Shown: in pieces, positions 40,387-48,843 of the stretch
Layout: every line of letters begins with the position of its first letter
Numbering within the stretch: the stretch's first letter is position 1
NCBI RefSeq assembly: GCF_002101815.1
Contig: NZ_LQPM01000023.1
Coordinates: 124,001 to 188,000 of the forward strand
Reading direction: 5' to 3'
Length of the DNA: 64,000 nt
Source: Mycobacterium paraense
Lineage (GTDB): Bacteria > Actinomycetota > Actinomycetes > Mycobacteriales > Mycobacteriaceae
The notes under the pieces: model-generated
What the model saw: only the letters and a program-made list of their open reading frames with translations
What the model was told of the DNA's origin: nothing
Databases searched by the model: none
Program-made: the position numbers and the translations under genes

Positions 40387-41604
40387 TCAGTTGATCGTGA
40401 GAGTCATGGGTAGGTGAGCGAATCCGCGGACATTGCTGGAGTGGACGCGGACGGCGTTGGCCTCGTCCACCTGATATCCGCGGATTCGCTTGAACAACTC
40501 GGTCAGCGCGACCCGGGCTTCCATCCGCGCCAGATGCGCGCCAAGGCAGAAGTGTGCGCCGCTACCGAAACTCAATAGTTTGGGCCCGATTTCGCGCCCG
40601 ATCACAAAGTCGTCCGGGTTGTCGAAGACCCGCCCGTCGCGATGGCCCGAGCCGGGCAGCAGCAGCAGGACGTCGCCCTCGGGAATGGTGGTGTCATACA
40701 GGGTGAGCTCCCCGGACACGGTGCGGGCCAGGATCTGGCTCGAGGTGTCGTAGCGCAGGGTCTCCTCGACCCACAGCGGCACCCGCGACAGGTCGGCGTA
40801 CACCGGGGCGAGCTGATCCGGGTTTCGGTGGCCCCAAAACGCGGCGTTCGCAAGCAGTTTGGTGGTGGTCTCGTTGCCGGCGATCACCATCAGGAACATG
40901 AAGCCGAGCACCTCGTCGTCGGTGAGCCGGTCGCCGTCGATCTCGGCCTCCAGCAGCGCCGACGTCAGGTCGTCCGTCAGCTTCTTGCGCCGCTCGGCCA
41001 CCATCCCCTGGTAGTAGACGATCAGGTTGAGGGAGGCCTCGACGGCCTCTGGCGGCACGTCGGTGACGCCCTCCTCGCGGTGCATCACGCCGTCGGCCCA
41101 CGCGCGGACCTGGACCCGGTCCGGCTCGGGGACGCCCATCAGTTCGGAGATGACGTCCATGGGCAGTTTCCCGGCGAACTCGTCGACGTAGTCGACGGTG
41201 CCGTCTTTCGCCTTCTCCAGCATGGTGTCCAGGTGCTGGGTCGCGATCTCGGTGACGCGGGGCTCCAGCTCCCGAATCCGCCTGGGCGTGAACCCTTTCG
41301 AGACCAGCGTTCGCAGCCGCAGGTGGGCCGGATCGTCCATCGCCAGGAAAGACATGGTCTTGGACGCGTGCGGGCCGCGCGACGCCGGGTCCAGCGAGAC
41401 GCCGTACTTGTTGGACAGCGTCGTGCTGTTGCGGAAGCCGTGCAGCACATCCTGGTGCCGCGACAGCGCCCAGAACTTCAGCTCGTCGTTGCGATACAGC
41501 GGCGCCTCGTCGCGCAGCCGCTGGTAGTACGGGTACGGATCCTCGTGGAAGTCGTAGTCGTAGGGATCCAGGACCAGCTCGTGGTCGCCGACGTGCACGG
41601 TCAT
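40387..41604 (-). CDS. cyp123: Cytochrome P450 CYP123
   Basis: This 405-residue P450 has I-helix VIAGNETTTKL, ExxR in EETLRYD, and haem loop FGSGAHFCLGAHLARME with Cys353. Its position between the TetR gene and the SDR is that of Mtb cyp123 (Rv0766c). The substrate is unknown. The ATG directly abuts the TetR stop codon, so it is in the TetR operon and will follow its control. Confidence 0.93.
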   Translation of the reverse strand: MTVHVGDHELVLDPYDYDFHEDPYPYYQRLRDEAPLYRNDELKFWALSRHQDVLHGFRNSTTLSNKYGVSLDPASRGPHASKTMSFLAMDDPAHLRLRTLVSKGFTPRRIRELEPRVTEIATQHLDTMLEKAKDGTVDYVDEFAGKLPMDVISELMGVPEPDRVQVRAWADGVMHREEGVTDVPPEAVEASLNLIVYYQGMVAERRKKLTDDLTSALLEAEIDGDRLTDDEVLGFMFLMVIAGNETTTKLLANAAFWGHRNPDQLAPVYADLSRVPLWVEETLRYDTSSQILARTVSGELTLYDTTIPEGDVLLLLPGSGHRDGRVFDNPDDFVIGREIGPKLLSFGSGAHFCLGAHLARMEARVALTELFKRIRGYQVDEANAVRVHSSNVRGFAHLPMTLTIN

Positions 41605-42231
41605 CTAACTACCTGTCTCCTCGCTGGCGGCGCTCAAGATGAGCCCCGCCACGTCGACGAGGCGGTCGGCGATCTCACGGTAGGTGAGCTGTCCGCTGGC
41701 GGCCTGCACCAGCGCGCCGAAAAACGCCATCTCGAGTGCGGATACGGTGGCGGCGTCGGCCCCCGGACCGATCGCCGAGGCGATGCGGCGATGGATTTCC
41801 GCGCCGATCCGGTCGCGCGCCGCGCAGACGGCGGGATCGGTGCCGCCGCCCAGCAGCGCCGCGGTGCACGCCGCGCCGACCTCCGGTTCGTCGGCGACCA
41901 CGAGGGCCAGATGGCGCAGGACCTTGTCCACGCGGGTGGGCATGGGGTCGTTCACGTCGGTGAAGTAGGGGACCTGGCGCACCAGGTCGAGGTAGACCTC
42001 GGCGATCAGATGGTTCTTCGACGAGAAGTAGGTGTACGCGGTGGCCGGGGCCACCTTGGCGCGGGCCGCCACCGCGCGCACCGTCAGGTCGGCGTACGAC
42101 TTCTCGCGCAGGGTTTCGATGCCGGCCGCGAGGACCTTGCGGAAGGTCTCCTCCTGGCGGCGGTTGCGCAAAGTCGCTCCGGTCTGGCGGTCGGCGTGGG
42201 ATGCGATCGTAGCCAGTGCATCGCTGGACAC
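41605..42231 (-). CDS. TetR-family regulator, Rv0767c-like
   Basis: This 208-residue protein has a TetR N-terminal helix-turn-helix at about 25-70 (KVLAAGIETLREKSYADLTVRAVAARAKVAPATAYTYFSSKNHLIAEVY) and a helical ligand-binding domain. It heads the minus-strand operon cyp123-SDR-cyp51-fdx. The start is GTG 42231; a GGACA-CA-TGTCC palindrome overlaps that codon and recurs upstream of aldA, so this protein probably represses both sides. No ribosome site is visible and the transcript may be leaderless. Confidence 0.9.
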   Translation of the reverse strand: MSSDALATIASHADRQTGATLRNRRQEETFRKVLAAGIETLREKSYADLTVRAVAARAKVAPATAYTYFSSKNHLIAEVYLDLVRQVPYFTDVNDPMPTRVDKVLRHLALVVADEPEVGAACTAALLGGGTDPAVCAARDRIGAEIHRRIASAIGPGADAATVSALEMAFFGALVQAASGQLTYREIADRLVDVAGLILSAASEETGS

Positions 42232-42237
42232 ATGTCC
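42226..42237. promoter_or_regulatory. GGACA-CA-TGTCC operator over the TetR start
   Basis: Perfect five-base arms with a two-base spacer cover the GTG start of the TetR gene. Extended identity with the second copy is TGGACAC(A/T)TGTCC. Confidence 0.6.
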
Positions 42238-42383
42238 AAGCTATCGGATGCCCGCGGCGGGAGGCAAGCCTGGGCGGGAAATACGCAGTTAAATCAGGTA
42301 GTTTGCCGACCGCCCGGGCGCCGGCCGAGATCCGCTCTTGCACCCCCGGCGGCCCGGCGACTATGGTTCGATGCGACTATATC

Positions 42384-42395
42384 GGACAAGTGTCC
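42384..42395. promoter_or_regulatory. GGACA-AG-TGTCC operator upstream of aldA
   Basis: This is the second copy of the same palindrome, 48 bases before the aldA ATG. Read on the other strand it matches the first at 12 of 13 positions. It sits where an aldA promoter is expected. Confidence 0.6.
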
Positions 42396-42443
42396 ACTCA
42401 ATTTGGCGTGCTTGATTGGGCCGCGCACAGACGGGAGCGGGAG

Positions 42444-43913
42444 ATGGCCTTGTTGGCCGACGGCGCGAGCGCACTGTTCATCGACGGGAAGTTTTCGCCG
42501 GGCAACGCCGGCACGTTTCCCACGATCAACCCGGCAACCGAGGAAGTGCTCGGAGTTGCCGCCGACGCCGACGCCGACGACATGGGTCGCGCGATCGACG
42601 CCGCGCGGCGGGCGTTCGACGGCACGGACTGGTCCCGCGACACCGAGCTGCGGGTGCGGTGCGTGCGGCAGCTGCGCGAGGCGATGCAGCAGCACCTCGA
42701 AGAGCTGCGCGACCTGACCATCGCCGAAGTCGGCGCGCCGCGAATGCTCACCGGCATCGCCCAGCTGGAAGTGCCGGTCAACGACCTCGCGTTCGCGGCC
42801 GACACCGCCGAATCCTACGAATACAGCCAGGATCTCGGCGAGGCGTCGCCGATGGGCATCCCCACCCGGCGCACCATCGCCCGCGAGGCCGTCGGTGTCG
42901 TCGGCGCCATCACCCCGTGGAACTTCCCCCACCAGATCAACCTCGCCAAGATCGGACCGGCGCTGGCCGCCGGCAACACCGTCGTCTTGAAGCCGGCCCC
43001 CGACACCCCCTGGTGCGCCGCCGTGCTGGGCGAACTGATCGCGGAGCACACCGACTTTCCGCCCGGCGTGATCAACATCGTCACGTCCAGCGACCACGGT
43101 GTGGGCGCGCTGTTGGCCAAAGACCCTCGGGTGGACATGGTTTCGTTCACCGGCTCGACCGCCACCGGCCGCAGCGTGATGGCCGACGGCGCCGCCACCA
43201 TCAAAAAGGTCTTCCTCGAGTTGGGCGGCAAGTCGGCGTTCATCGTCCTCGACGACGCAGACCTGGGCGGCGCGGTGGGCATGGCGGGCTTTTCGGTCTG
43301 CATGCACGCGGGGCAGGGGTGCGCGATCACCACCCGGCTGCTGGTGCCGCGGGCGCGGTACGACGAGGCGGTCTCCATCGCGGCCGCGACGGTGGGCGGC
43401 ATCAAGGCCGGCGACCCCACCGACCCCGGAACCATCTGCGGGCCAGTGATTTCGGCGCGCCAGCGCGACCGGATCCAGGGCTACCTCGACTCGGCGATCG
43501 CCGAGGGCGGGACCTTCGCGTGCGGAGGCGGCCGGCCGGCCGATCGTGACGTCGGCTTCTTCATCGAGCCCACCGTGATCGCAGGGCTGGGCAACGACGC
43601 CCGCTGCGCGCGGGAAGAGATCTTCGGCCCGGTCCTCACCGTGATCCCGCACGACGGCGACGACGACGCCGTGCGCATTGCCAACGACTCGCCCTACGGA
43701 TTGTCGGGCACCGTGTTCGGCGCCGACCCCGAGCGCGCGGCGCGGGTTGCCGCGCGGGTCCGCGCCGGAACGATCAATGTCAATGGCGGCGTGTGGTATT
43801 CGGCCGACGCGCCGTTCGGTGGCTACAAGCAATCCGGAAACGGTCGCGAGATGGGCCTGGCCGGTTTCGAGGAGTACCTGGAGATCAAGACCATCGCGAC
43901 AGCGGTTAACTAG
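42444..43913 (+). CDS. aldA: Aldehyde dehydrogenase AldA
   Basis: The protein is 489 residues, the length of Mtb AldA (Rv0768). Catalytic Asn160 (TPWNF), Glu259 (LELGGKSA) and Cys293 (GQGCAITTR) are all present, as is the NAD-binding FTGSTATGR. It oxidises an aldehyde to the acid with NAD(P). ATG 42444 follows GGGAGCGGGAG; the frame is open to 42216 but that part lacks family sequence and crosses the operator. An SDR starts 14 bases later, forming a plus-strand operon through 45965. Confidence 0.95.
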   Translation: MALLADGASALFIDGKFSPGNAGTFPTINPATEEVLGVAADADADDMGRAIDAARRAFDGTDWSRDTELRVRCVRQLREAMQQHLEELRDLTIAEVGAPRMLTGIAQLEVPVNDLAFAADTAESYEYSQDLGEASPMGIPTRRTIAREAVGVVGAITPWNFPHQINLAKIGPALAAGNTVVLKPAPDTPWCAAVLGELIAEHTDFPPGVINIVTSSDHGVGALLAKDPRVDMVSFTGSTATGRSVMADGAATIKKVFLELGGKSAFIVLDDADLGGAVGMAGFSVCMHAGQGCAITTRLLVPRARYDEAVSIAAATVGGIKAGDPTDPGTICGPVISARQRDRIQGYLDSAIAEGGTFACGGGRPADRDVGFFIEPTVIAGLGNDARCAREEIFGPVLTVIPHDGDDDAVRIANDSPYGLSGTVFGADPERAARVAARVRAGTINVNGGVWYSADAPFGGYKQSGNGREMGLAGFEEYLEIKTIATAVN

Positions 43914-43927
43914 AGGAGCTTGACAGC

Positions 43928-44677
43928 ATGCGATTCGAGAACAAGGTCGCCATCGTCACCGGGTCGGGCGGCGGCATCGGCCAGGCGTACGCCGAGGCGC
44001 TGGCCCGCGAGGGCGCCGCGGTCGTGGTGGCCGACATCAAGGCCGAGGCGGCCGAGGCGGTGGCCAAGCAGATCGTCGCCGACGGCGGGACGGCGCTGGC
44101 CGTGCCGGTCGACGTGTCCGACCCGGCGTCGGCCAAGGCGATGGCCGACCGCACGCTGGCCGAGTTCGGCGGCATCGACTACCTGGTCAACAACGCCGCG
44201 ATATTCGGCGGCATGAAGCTGGATTTCCTGCTCACGGTCGACCCCGAGTACTACAAGAAGTTCATGAGCGTGAACCTCGACGGCGCGCTGTGGTGCACCC
44301 GCGCGGTGTACAAGAAGATGGCCAAGCGCGGCGGCGGGGCGATCGTCAACCAGTCGTCCAGCGCGGCGTGGCTGTATGCGAACTTCTACGCGTTGGCCAA
44401 GGTCGGCATCAACGGCCTGACCCAACAGCTGTCCCGCGAACTCGGCGGCCAGAACATCCGCATCAACGCGATCGCGCCCGGACCCATCGACACCGAAGCC
44501 AACCGGACCACCACCCCGCAGGAGATGGTCGCCGACATCGTCAAGGGTCTGCCCCTGTCGCGCATGGGAACTCCGGAGGACGTCGTCGGGATGTGCCTGT
44601 TTTTGTTGTCCGACGAGGCGTCGTGGATCACCGGGCAGGTGTTCAACGTTGACGGCGGGCAGATAATCCGGTCATGA
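43928..44677 (+). CDS. Short-chain dehydrogenase, Rv0769-like
   Basis: This 249-residue classical SDR has TGSGGGIGQA (11-20), NNAA (88-91), Ser144, Tyr154, Lys158, and SWITGQVFNVDGGQ at the C-terminus. The ribosome site GAGGAG lies eight bases before the ATG. It overlaps the following dehydrogenase by four bases (ATGA). Together with aldA, the hydroxyacid dehydrogenase and the decarboxylase-like protein it forms what looks like a degradation pathway for an alcohol, aldehyde or branched acid. Confidence 0.9.
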   Translation: MRFENKVAIVTGSGGGIGQAYAEALAREGAAVVVADIKAEAAEAVAKQIVADGGTALAVPVDVSDPASAKAMADRTLAEFGGIDYLVNNAAIFGGMKLDFLLTVDPEYYKKFMSVNLDGALWCTRAVYKKMAKRGGGAIVNQSSSAAWLYANFYALAKVGINGLTQQLSRELGGQNIRINAIAPGPIDTEANRTTTPQEMVADIVKGLPLSRMGTPEDVVGMCLFLLSDEASWITGQVFNVDGGQIIRS

Positions 44678-45531
44678 CGAACGACTTGAGGCTCGGCTAC
44701 ATCGGGCTGGGCAACATGGGCGCCCCGATGGCCACGAAGATGACCGAATGGCCCGGCGGGGTGACGGTTTACGACATCCGGACCGAGGCGATGACGCCGC
44801 TGGCCGAGAAGGGCGCCGGCCTGGCCGACAGCGTCGCCGACGTCGCCGCCGCCGACATCGTCCATGTCACCGTCCTCGACGATGCGCAGGTGCGCGCGGT
44901 GGTCGGCGAACTGGCGGCGCACGCCAGGCCCGGCACGGTGATCGCGATCCACTCGACCATCAGCGACACCACCGCCGTCGAACTGGCCCGCGAGCTGAAA
45001 CCGCGCGGCATTCACATCGTCGACGCGCCGGTCAGCGGTGGCGCGGCCGCCGCCGCGAAGGGCGAGCTGGCCACCATGGTGGGCGCCGAGCGCGAGGTCT
45101 ACGAGCGGATCAAGCCGGCCTTCAAACACTGGGCCGCGATGGTCGTCCACGCCGGGGAGCCGGGCGCGGGGACGCGAATGAAGCTGGCCCGCAACATGTT
45201 GACCTTCACCTCCTATGTGGCGGCGTGCGAGGCGATGAGACTGGCCGAGGCGGCCGGGCTCGACCTGCAGGCGCTGGGCCGGGTGGTGCGCCACACCGAC
45301 GCGCTCACCGGCGGGCCAGGGGCCATCATGGTCCGCGATGACATGAAAGATCTTCAGCCGGAACACTTTCTGTACCAACCGTTTATGCACACCCGGGGTC
45401 TCGGTGAGAAGGACCTGAGCCTGGCGCTGGGTTTGGGCGATACGTTGTCGGTCGACCTGCCGCTTGCCCAGCTGGCGTACGAGGGGCTGGCCGCCGGCCT
45501 GGGGGTGCCACACACAGAGAAAGAGGCATGA
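44674..45531 (+). CDS. 3-Hydroxyisobutyrate dehydrogenase-like protein, Rv0770-like
   Basis: The protein is 285 residues. N-terminal GYIGLGNMGAPMATKM is the Rossmann loop, IVDAPVSGGAAAAAKGELATMVGA is the substrate-binding segment, and the catalytic Lys is in GAGTRMKLARNMLTF. It is expected to oxidise a beta-hydroxyacid with NAD. Overlaps of four bases on each side show tight coupling. The Mtb protein at this place is about ten residues longer. Confidence 0.92.
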   Translation: MTNDLRLGYIGLGNMGAPMATKMTEWPGGVTVYDIRTEAMTPLAEKGAGLADSVADVAAADIVHVTVLDDAQVRAVVGELAAHARPGTVIAIHSTISDTTAVELARELKPRGIHIVDAPVSGGAAAAAKGELATMVGAEREVYERIKPAFKHWAAMVVHAGEPGAGTRMKLARNMLTFTSYVAACEAMRLAEAAGLDLQALGRVVRHTDALTGGPGAIMVRDDMKDLQPEHFLYQPFMHTRGLGEKDLSLALGLGDTLSVDLPLAQLAYEGLAAGLGVPHTEKEA

Positions 45532-45965
45532 TGGACGAGCTGCGCCGCAAGGGCCTCGAGAAGATGAACGAAGTCTACGGCTGGGAGATGCCCAACGTGG
45601 AGGGCGACGCGTACTTCGACCTGACCGTCGACCACCTGTTCGGCAGCATCTGGACGCGACCGGGATTGTCGATGCGCGACAAGCGGATCATGACGCTGAC
45701 GGCGGTGACCGCGATCGGAAATCGCGACCTGGCCGAGATCCAGATCAACGCCGCACTGCTCAACGGGGAGCTGAGCGAGACCGAGCTGAAGGAGATGGCC
45801 GTCTTCCTCACCCACTACCTCGGCTTCCCGCTGGGCTCGGCGCTCAACGGCGCCGTCGACGCCGTCGTCGCCAAGCGCAAGAAGGCTGCGGCCAAGGGCG
45901 CCGCGGAGGACAAGAAGGCCAACGTGGACGCCGCGCTGAAGATGCACTCCGGCGACAAGGACTGA
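45528..45965 (+). CDS. Carboxymuconolactone decarboxylase-like protein, Rv0771-like
   Basis: This 145-residue protein has a CMD-family helical core (GDAYFDLTVDHLFGSIWTRPGLSMRDKRIMTLTAVTAIGNRDLAEIQINAAL), with a Lys/Ala-rich tail. It lacks the CxxC pair of AhpD, so it is unlikely to be a peroxidase. Members with this pattern act as gamma-carboxymuconolactone decarboxylases or have unknown roles. It ends the aldA operon. Two start ATGs adjoin (45528, 45531); the first overlaps the previous stop. Confidence 0.85.
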   Translation: MMDELRRKGLEKMNEVYGWEMPNVEGDAYFDLTVDHLFGSIWTRPGLSMRDKRIMTLTAVTAIGNRDLAEIQINAALLNGELSETELKEMAVFLTHYLGFPLGSALNGAVDAVVAKRKKAAAKGAAEDKKANVDAALKMHSGDKD

Positions 45966-45974
45966 GCCGAGAGG

Positions 45975-47060
45975 TCAGTACGGCTGCACGCCTTCTGGCA
46001 TCACGTATTCGGAGATCGGCCCGGAGACGCCGTTGACCGACGTGCCGCCGTTGATGATGCCCGGCGCCATTTCCAGCATGTTGTGCGGGAACCCGAATTT
46101 CGGCTTGGTCAGCGCGTCGAGCCGGGCCAGCTCGTCGGCGCCGAGGCTCACCTCGACGGCGCGGACGTTGTCGTTGAGTTGCGCGAGCCTGCGCGCGCCG
46201 ATGATGACGGACGAGACGCCGGGCTGCGCGCGGACCCAGGCCAGCGCGATGCTGGCGACGGTCGTCTCGTGGGCCTTGGCGATGGCCTCGAGTTCGTCGA
46301 TCAGCGCGTAGGTCTCCTCGTTGAGGAACGCGTTGACCATCGCGCCGCGACCGGCGTCCTGCCGGCCGGCATTGGCCCGGGTGTACTTGCCGCTCAGCAC
46401 GCCGCCCTTGAGCGGCGACCACGGTGTGATGCCGAGACCGAACTCGGACGCCATCGGCACCAGTTCCTGTTCGACGTCGCGTTCGAGCAGCGAGTACTCG
46501 ACCTGCAACCCGACGAATGCCGACCAGCCGCGGAAACGCGCGATGAGGTTGGCTTCGGCGATCTTCCACGCCGGCGTGTCCGAAACGCCGATGTAGCGCA
46601 CCTTGCCCGCCCGGACCAGGTCGTCGAGCGCCGCCATGGTCTCCTCGATCGGGGTGCTCGCGTCCCAGATGTGCAGCCAGTAGAGGTCGATGTAGTCGGT
46701 CTGCAGGCGCCGCAACGAGTTTTCGCACGCGTTGACCAACGATTTGCGGCCCGAGCCGCCGCCGTTCGGATCGCCCGGGTAGAGGTTGCCGCTGAACTTG
46801 GTCGCGATCACCAAGCGGTCGCGCCGGGCGGGGTGCCGCCCGACGTGGTCGCCGATGATCTTCTCGGAGTGGCTCCTGGTGTAGAAGTTGGCGGTGTCGA
46901 TGAAGTTGCCGCCGAGTTCGGTGTATCGATCGATGATCTGTTGGGACTCTTCCACACTGGTGCCCCAGCCGAGGTCTTCGCCGAACGTCATCGCGCCGAG
47001 GCACAGGGGGCTGACCCGCAAGCCGGAGCGTCCGAGTGTCACGTATTGATCCAGGGGCAT
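45975..47060 (-). CDS. Aldo/keto reductase
   Basis: This 361-residue protein has the AKR barrel. FIDTANFYTRSHSEKIIGDH carries the catalytic Asp and Tyr, IATKFSGN the Lys and LYWLHIWD the His. The NADPH tail region SVIIGARRLAQLNDN is present. It resembles the YajO/tas group of broad-range reductases. ATG 47060 gives the family start (PLDQYVTLGRSGLRVSPLCLG); an extension to 47105 would cross the operator region. It is divergent from a MarR gene 82 bases away that probably controls it. It is not in the matching Mtb interval. Confidence 0.92.
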   Translation of the reverse strand: MPLDQYVTLGRSGLRVSPLCLGAMTFGEDLGWGTSVEESQQIIDRYTELGGNFIDTANFYTRSHSEKIIGDHVGRHPARRDRLVIATKFSGNLYPGDPNGGGSGRKSLVNACENSLRRLQTDYIDLYWLHIWDASTPIEETMAALDDLVRAGKVRYIGVSDTPAWKIAEANLIARFRGWSAFVGLQVEYSLLERDVEQELVPMASEFGLGITPWSPLKGGVLSGKYTRANAGRQDAGRGAMVNAFLNEETYALIDELEAIAKAHETTVASIALAWVRAQPGVSSVIIGARRLAQLNDNVRAVEVSLGADELARLDALTKPKFGFPHNMLEMAPGIINGGTSVNGVSGPISEYVMPEGVQPY

Positions 47061-47076
47061 GGCGGCGGCTTTCTGG

Positions 47077-47128
47077 TAGATTGTTCGCTTATGCGCTTGT
47101 TCCAATCTAAACTAGTTCACGACTGAAC
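47077..47128. promoter_or_regulatory. Cluster of inverted repeats between AKR and MarR genes
   Basis: Three palindromes sit in 52 bases. TAGATTG (47077-47083) pairs with CAATCTA (47103-47109). AACTAGTT is at 47110-47117. GTTCA-CGAC-TGAAC is at 47115-47128. The last two overlap. They are candidate sites for the MarR protein. Confidence 0.5.
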
Positions 47129-47142
47129 GATCTGGCAAGTCG

Positions 47143-47550
47143 ATGTCAGCGGTCGATGCGGCCAAGATCTGGTCGTTGAACTACCGGGTGCTGGTGTCGG
47201 TCATCGCATGCGCCGAGGCCGACATCGGCGCGCTCGGGCTCGAGTCCAAGGAGCTGTTCCTGCTCGCCGAGATCGACGAGCATCCCTATCCCGCCGAATT
47301 GGCGGCGACGCTCAGCATGCCCAAGGCGACGGTGACGGTCTACCTGAAACGGCTCGAGGCGGCCGGGTTCGTGCGCCGCGAGATCGACTCCGCCGATCTG
47401 CGTCGCCACCGCCTCCTGCTCACCCCGGCCGGCCGGAAAGCCGCCGCCGACGGCCTCGCGCTGCTGTCGGCGGAGTTCGACAAGCGCCTGGGGCGTCTCA
47501 CCGCCGCGCAGCAAAAAGAGCTGAAAGGCCTGCTGGAGCGAATCGTCTGA
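47143..47550 (+). CDS. MarR-family regulator
   Basis: This 135-residue protein has a winged helix-turn-helix (HPYPAELAATLSMPKATVTVYLKRLEAAGFVRREIDSADLRRHRLLLTPAGRKAA) with the MarR wing Asp/Arg pattern DSADLRRHR. The N-terminal helix is short. It is predicted to repress itself and the divergent aldo/keto reductase through the palindromes between them. purD starts 24 bases after its stop and may be cotranscribed. Confidence 0.9.
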   Translation: MSAVDAAKIWSLNYRVLVSVIACAEADIGALGLESKELFLLAEIDEHPYPAELAATLSMPKATVTVYLKRLEAAGFVRREIDSADLRRHRLLLTPAGRKAAADGLALLSAEFDKRLGRLTAAQQKELKGLLERIV

Positions 47551-47574
47551 CCGCCTGGGCTACTCTGACGTGTC

Positions 47575-48843
47575 GTGCGTGTCCTGGTGATCGGTTCCGG
47601 TGCCCGTGAGCATGCGCTGCTGCTGGCGCTGCGCAGGGATTCGCAGGTCACCGGGCTGGCGGTCGCACCGGGCAACGCCGGCACCGCCCGGCTGGCCGAA
47701 CAGCATGACGTCGACATCACCTCCGGCGAAGCGGTGGTCGCGTTGGCGCGCGAGGTTCGTGCCGACCTCGTCGTCATCGGTCCCGAGGTGCCGCTGGTGC
47801 TGGGGGTGGCCGACGCGGTGCGCGCCGCCGGCATCGCCTGCTTCGGACCCGGCAAGGACGCCGCCCGCATCGAGGGCTCCAAGGCGTTCGCCAAAGACGT
47901 CATGGCCGCGGCCGGCGTGCGAACCGCCGCGAGCGAAATCGTCGACAGCCCGGCACGTTTGGACGCGGCCCTGGACCGCTTCGGCCCGCCGGCCGGCGAC
48001 CCGGCGTGGGTGGTGAAAGACGATGCCCTGGCGGCAGGCAAGGGCGTGGTGGTGACCCCCGATCGCGACGCGGCGCGCGCCCACGCCGCCAGCCTGCTCG
48101 AGGCGGGACACCCGGTGCTGCTGGAGTCCTTCCTCGACGGCCCCGAGGTGTCGCTGTTCTGTGTGGTCGACGGCGCCACCGTGGTGCCGCTGCTGCCGGC
48201 GCAGGACTTCAAGCGGGTCGGCGACGGCGACACCGGCCCCAACACCGGCGGCATGGGCGCCTACGCGCCGCTCGCGTGGCTGCCGGAGGAGGTGTATCGG
48301 GAGATCGTCGGCCGGATCGTCGAACCCGTTGCGGCCGAACTGGTTCAGCGCGGCTGCCCCTTCACCGGCTTGCTCTACGTCGGTCTGGCGATCACCGCGA
48401 AGGGGCCCGCCGTCGTCGAATTCAATTGCCGCTTCGGCGATCCCGAGACGCAGGCCGTGCTCGCCCTGCTGGAGTCGCCGCTCGGCCAATTGCTCTATGC
48501 CGCGAGCACCGGCGGGCTGGCCGGTTTCGGCGGGTTGCGCTGGAGCGAGGGCGCCGCGGTGACGGTGGTGCTGGCGGCCGAAAACTACCCCGGACGCCCG
48601 CGGGTCGGGGACGTCGTCGTCGGCGCGGAAGCCGACGGCGTGCTGCACGCCGGAACCGCGCGGCGCGACGACGGGGCGATCGTCTCGTCGGGCGGGCGGG
48701 TGCTGTCGGTGGTGGGCACCGGAGCGGACCTGTCCGCCGCCCGCGCGAACGCGTACGAGATCCTGGGTTCGATTCGGTTGCCCGGCAGCCACTTCCGATC
48801 CGATATCGCCCTCGCCGCGGCGGAGGGCAAGGTGAGCGTCTAG
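47575..48843 (+). CDS. purD: Phosphoribosylamine-glycine ligase PurD
   Basis: This enzyme is GAR synthetase, the second step of purine synthesis: phosphoribosylamine plus glycine and ATP. The 422 residues match Mtb PurD. N-terminal VLVIGSGAREHALL, ATP-grasp segment FGPGKDAARIEGSKAF, GGMGAYAP, and metal-binding FNCRFGDPETQ are all present. The start is GTG 47575. It ends in a four-base convergent overlap with ggtA. Two other purine genes, purB and purC, lie within 10 kb. Confidence 0.96.
   Translation: MRVLVIGSGAREHALLLALRRDSQVTGLAVAPGNAGTARLAEQHDVDITSGEAVVALAREVRADLVVIGPEVPLVLGVADAVRAAGIACFGPGKDAARIEGSKAFAKDVMAAAGVRTAASEIVDSPARLDAALDRFGPPAGDPAWVVKDDALAAGKGVVVTPDRDAARAHAASLLEAGHPVLLESFLDGPEVSLFCVVDGATVVPLLPAQDFKRVGDGDTGPNTGGMGAYAPLAWLPEEVYREIVGRIVEPVAAELVQRGCPFTGLLYVGLAITAKGPAVVEFNCRFGDPETQAVLALLESPLGQLLYAASTGGLAGFGGLRWSEGAAVTVVLAAENYPGRPRVGDVVVGAEADGVLHAGTARRDDGAIVSSGGRVLSVVGTGADLSAARANAYEILGSIRLPGSHFRSDIALAAAEGKVSV

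Noticed and set aside
47107..47120. AACTAGTT resembling a KstR core between AKR and MarR genes
   Set aside because: The outer positions are C and C, and the adjacent MarR gene is a better explanation.
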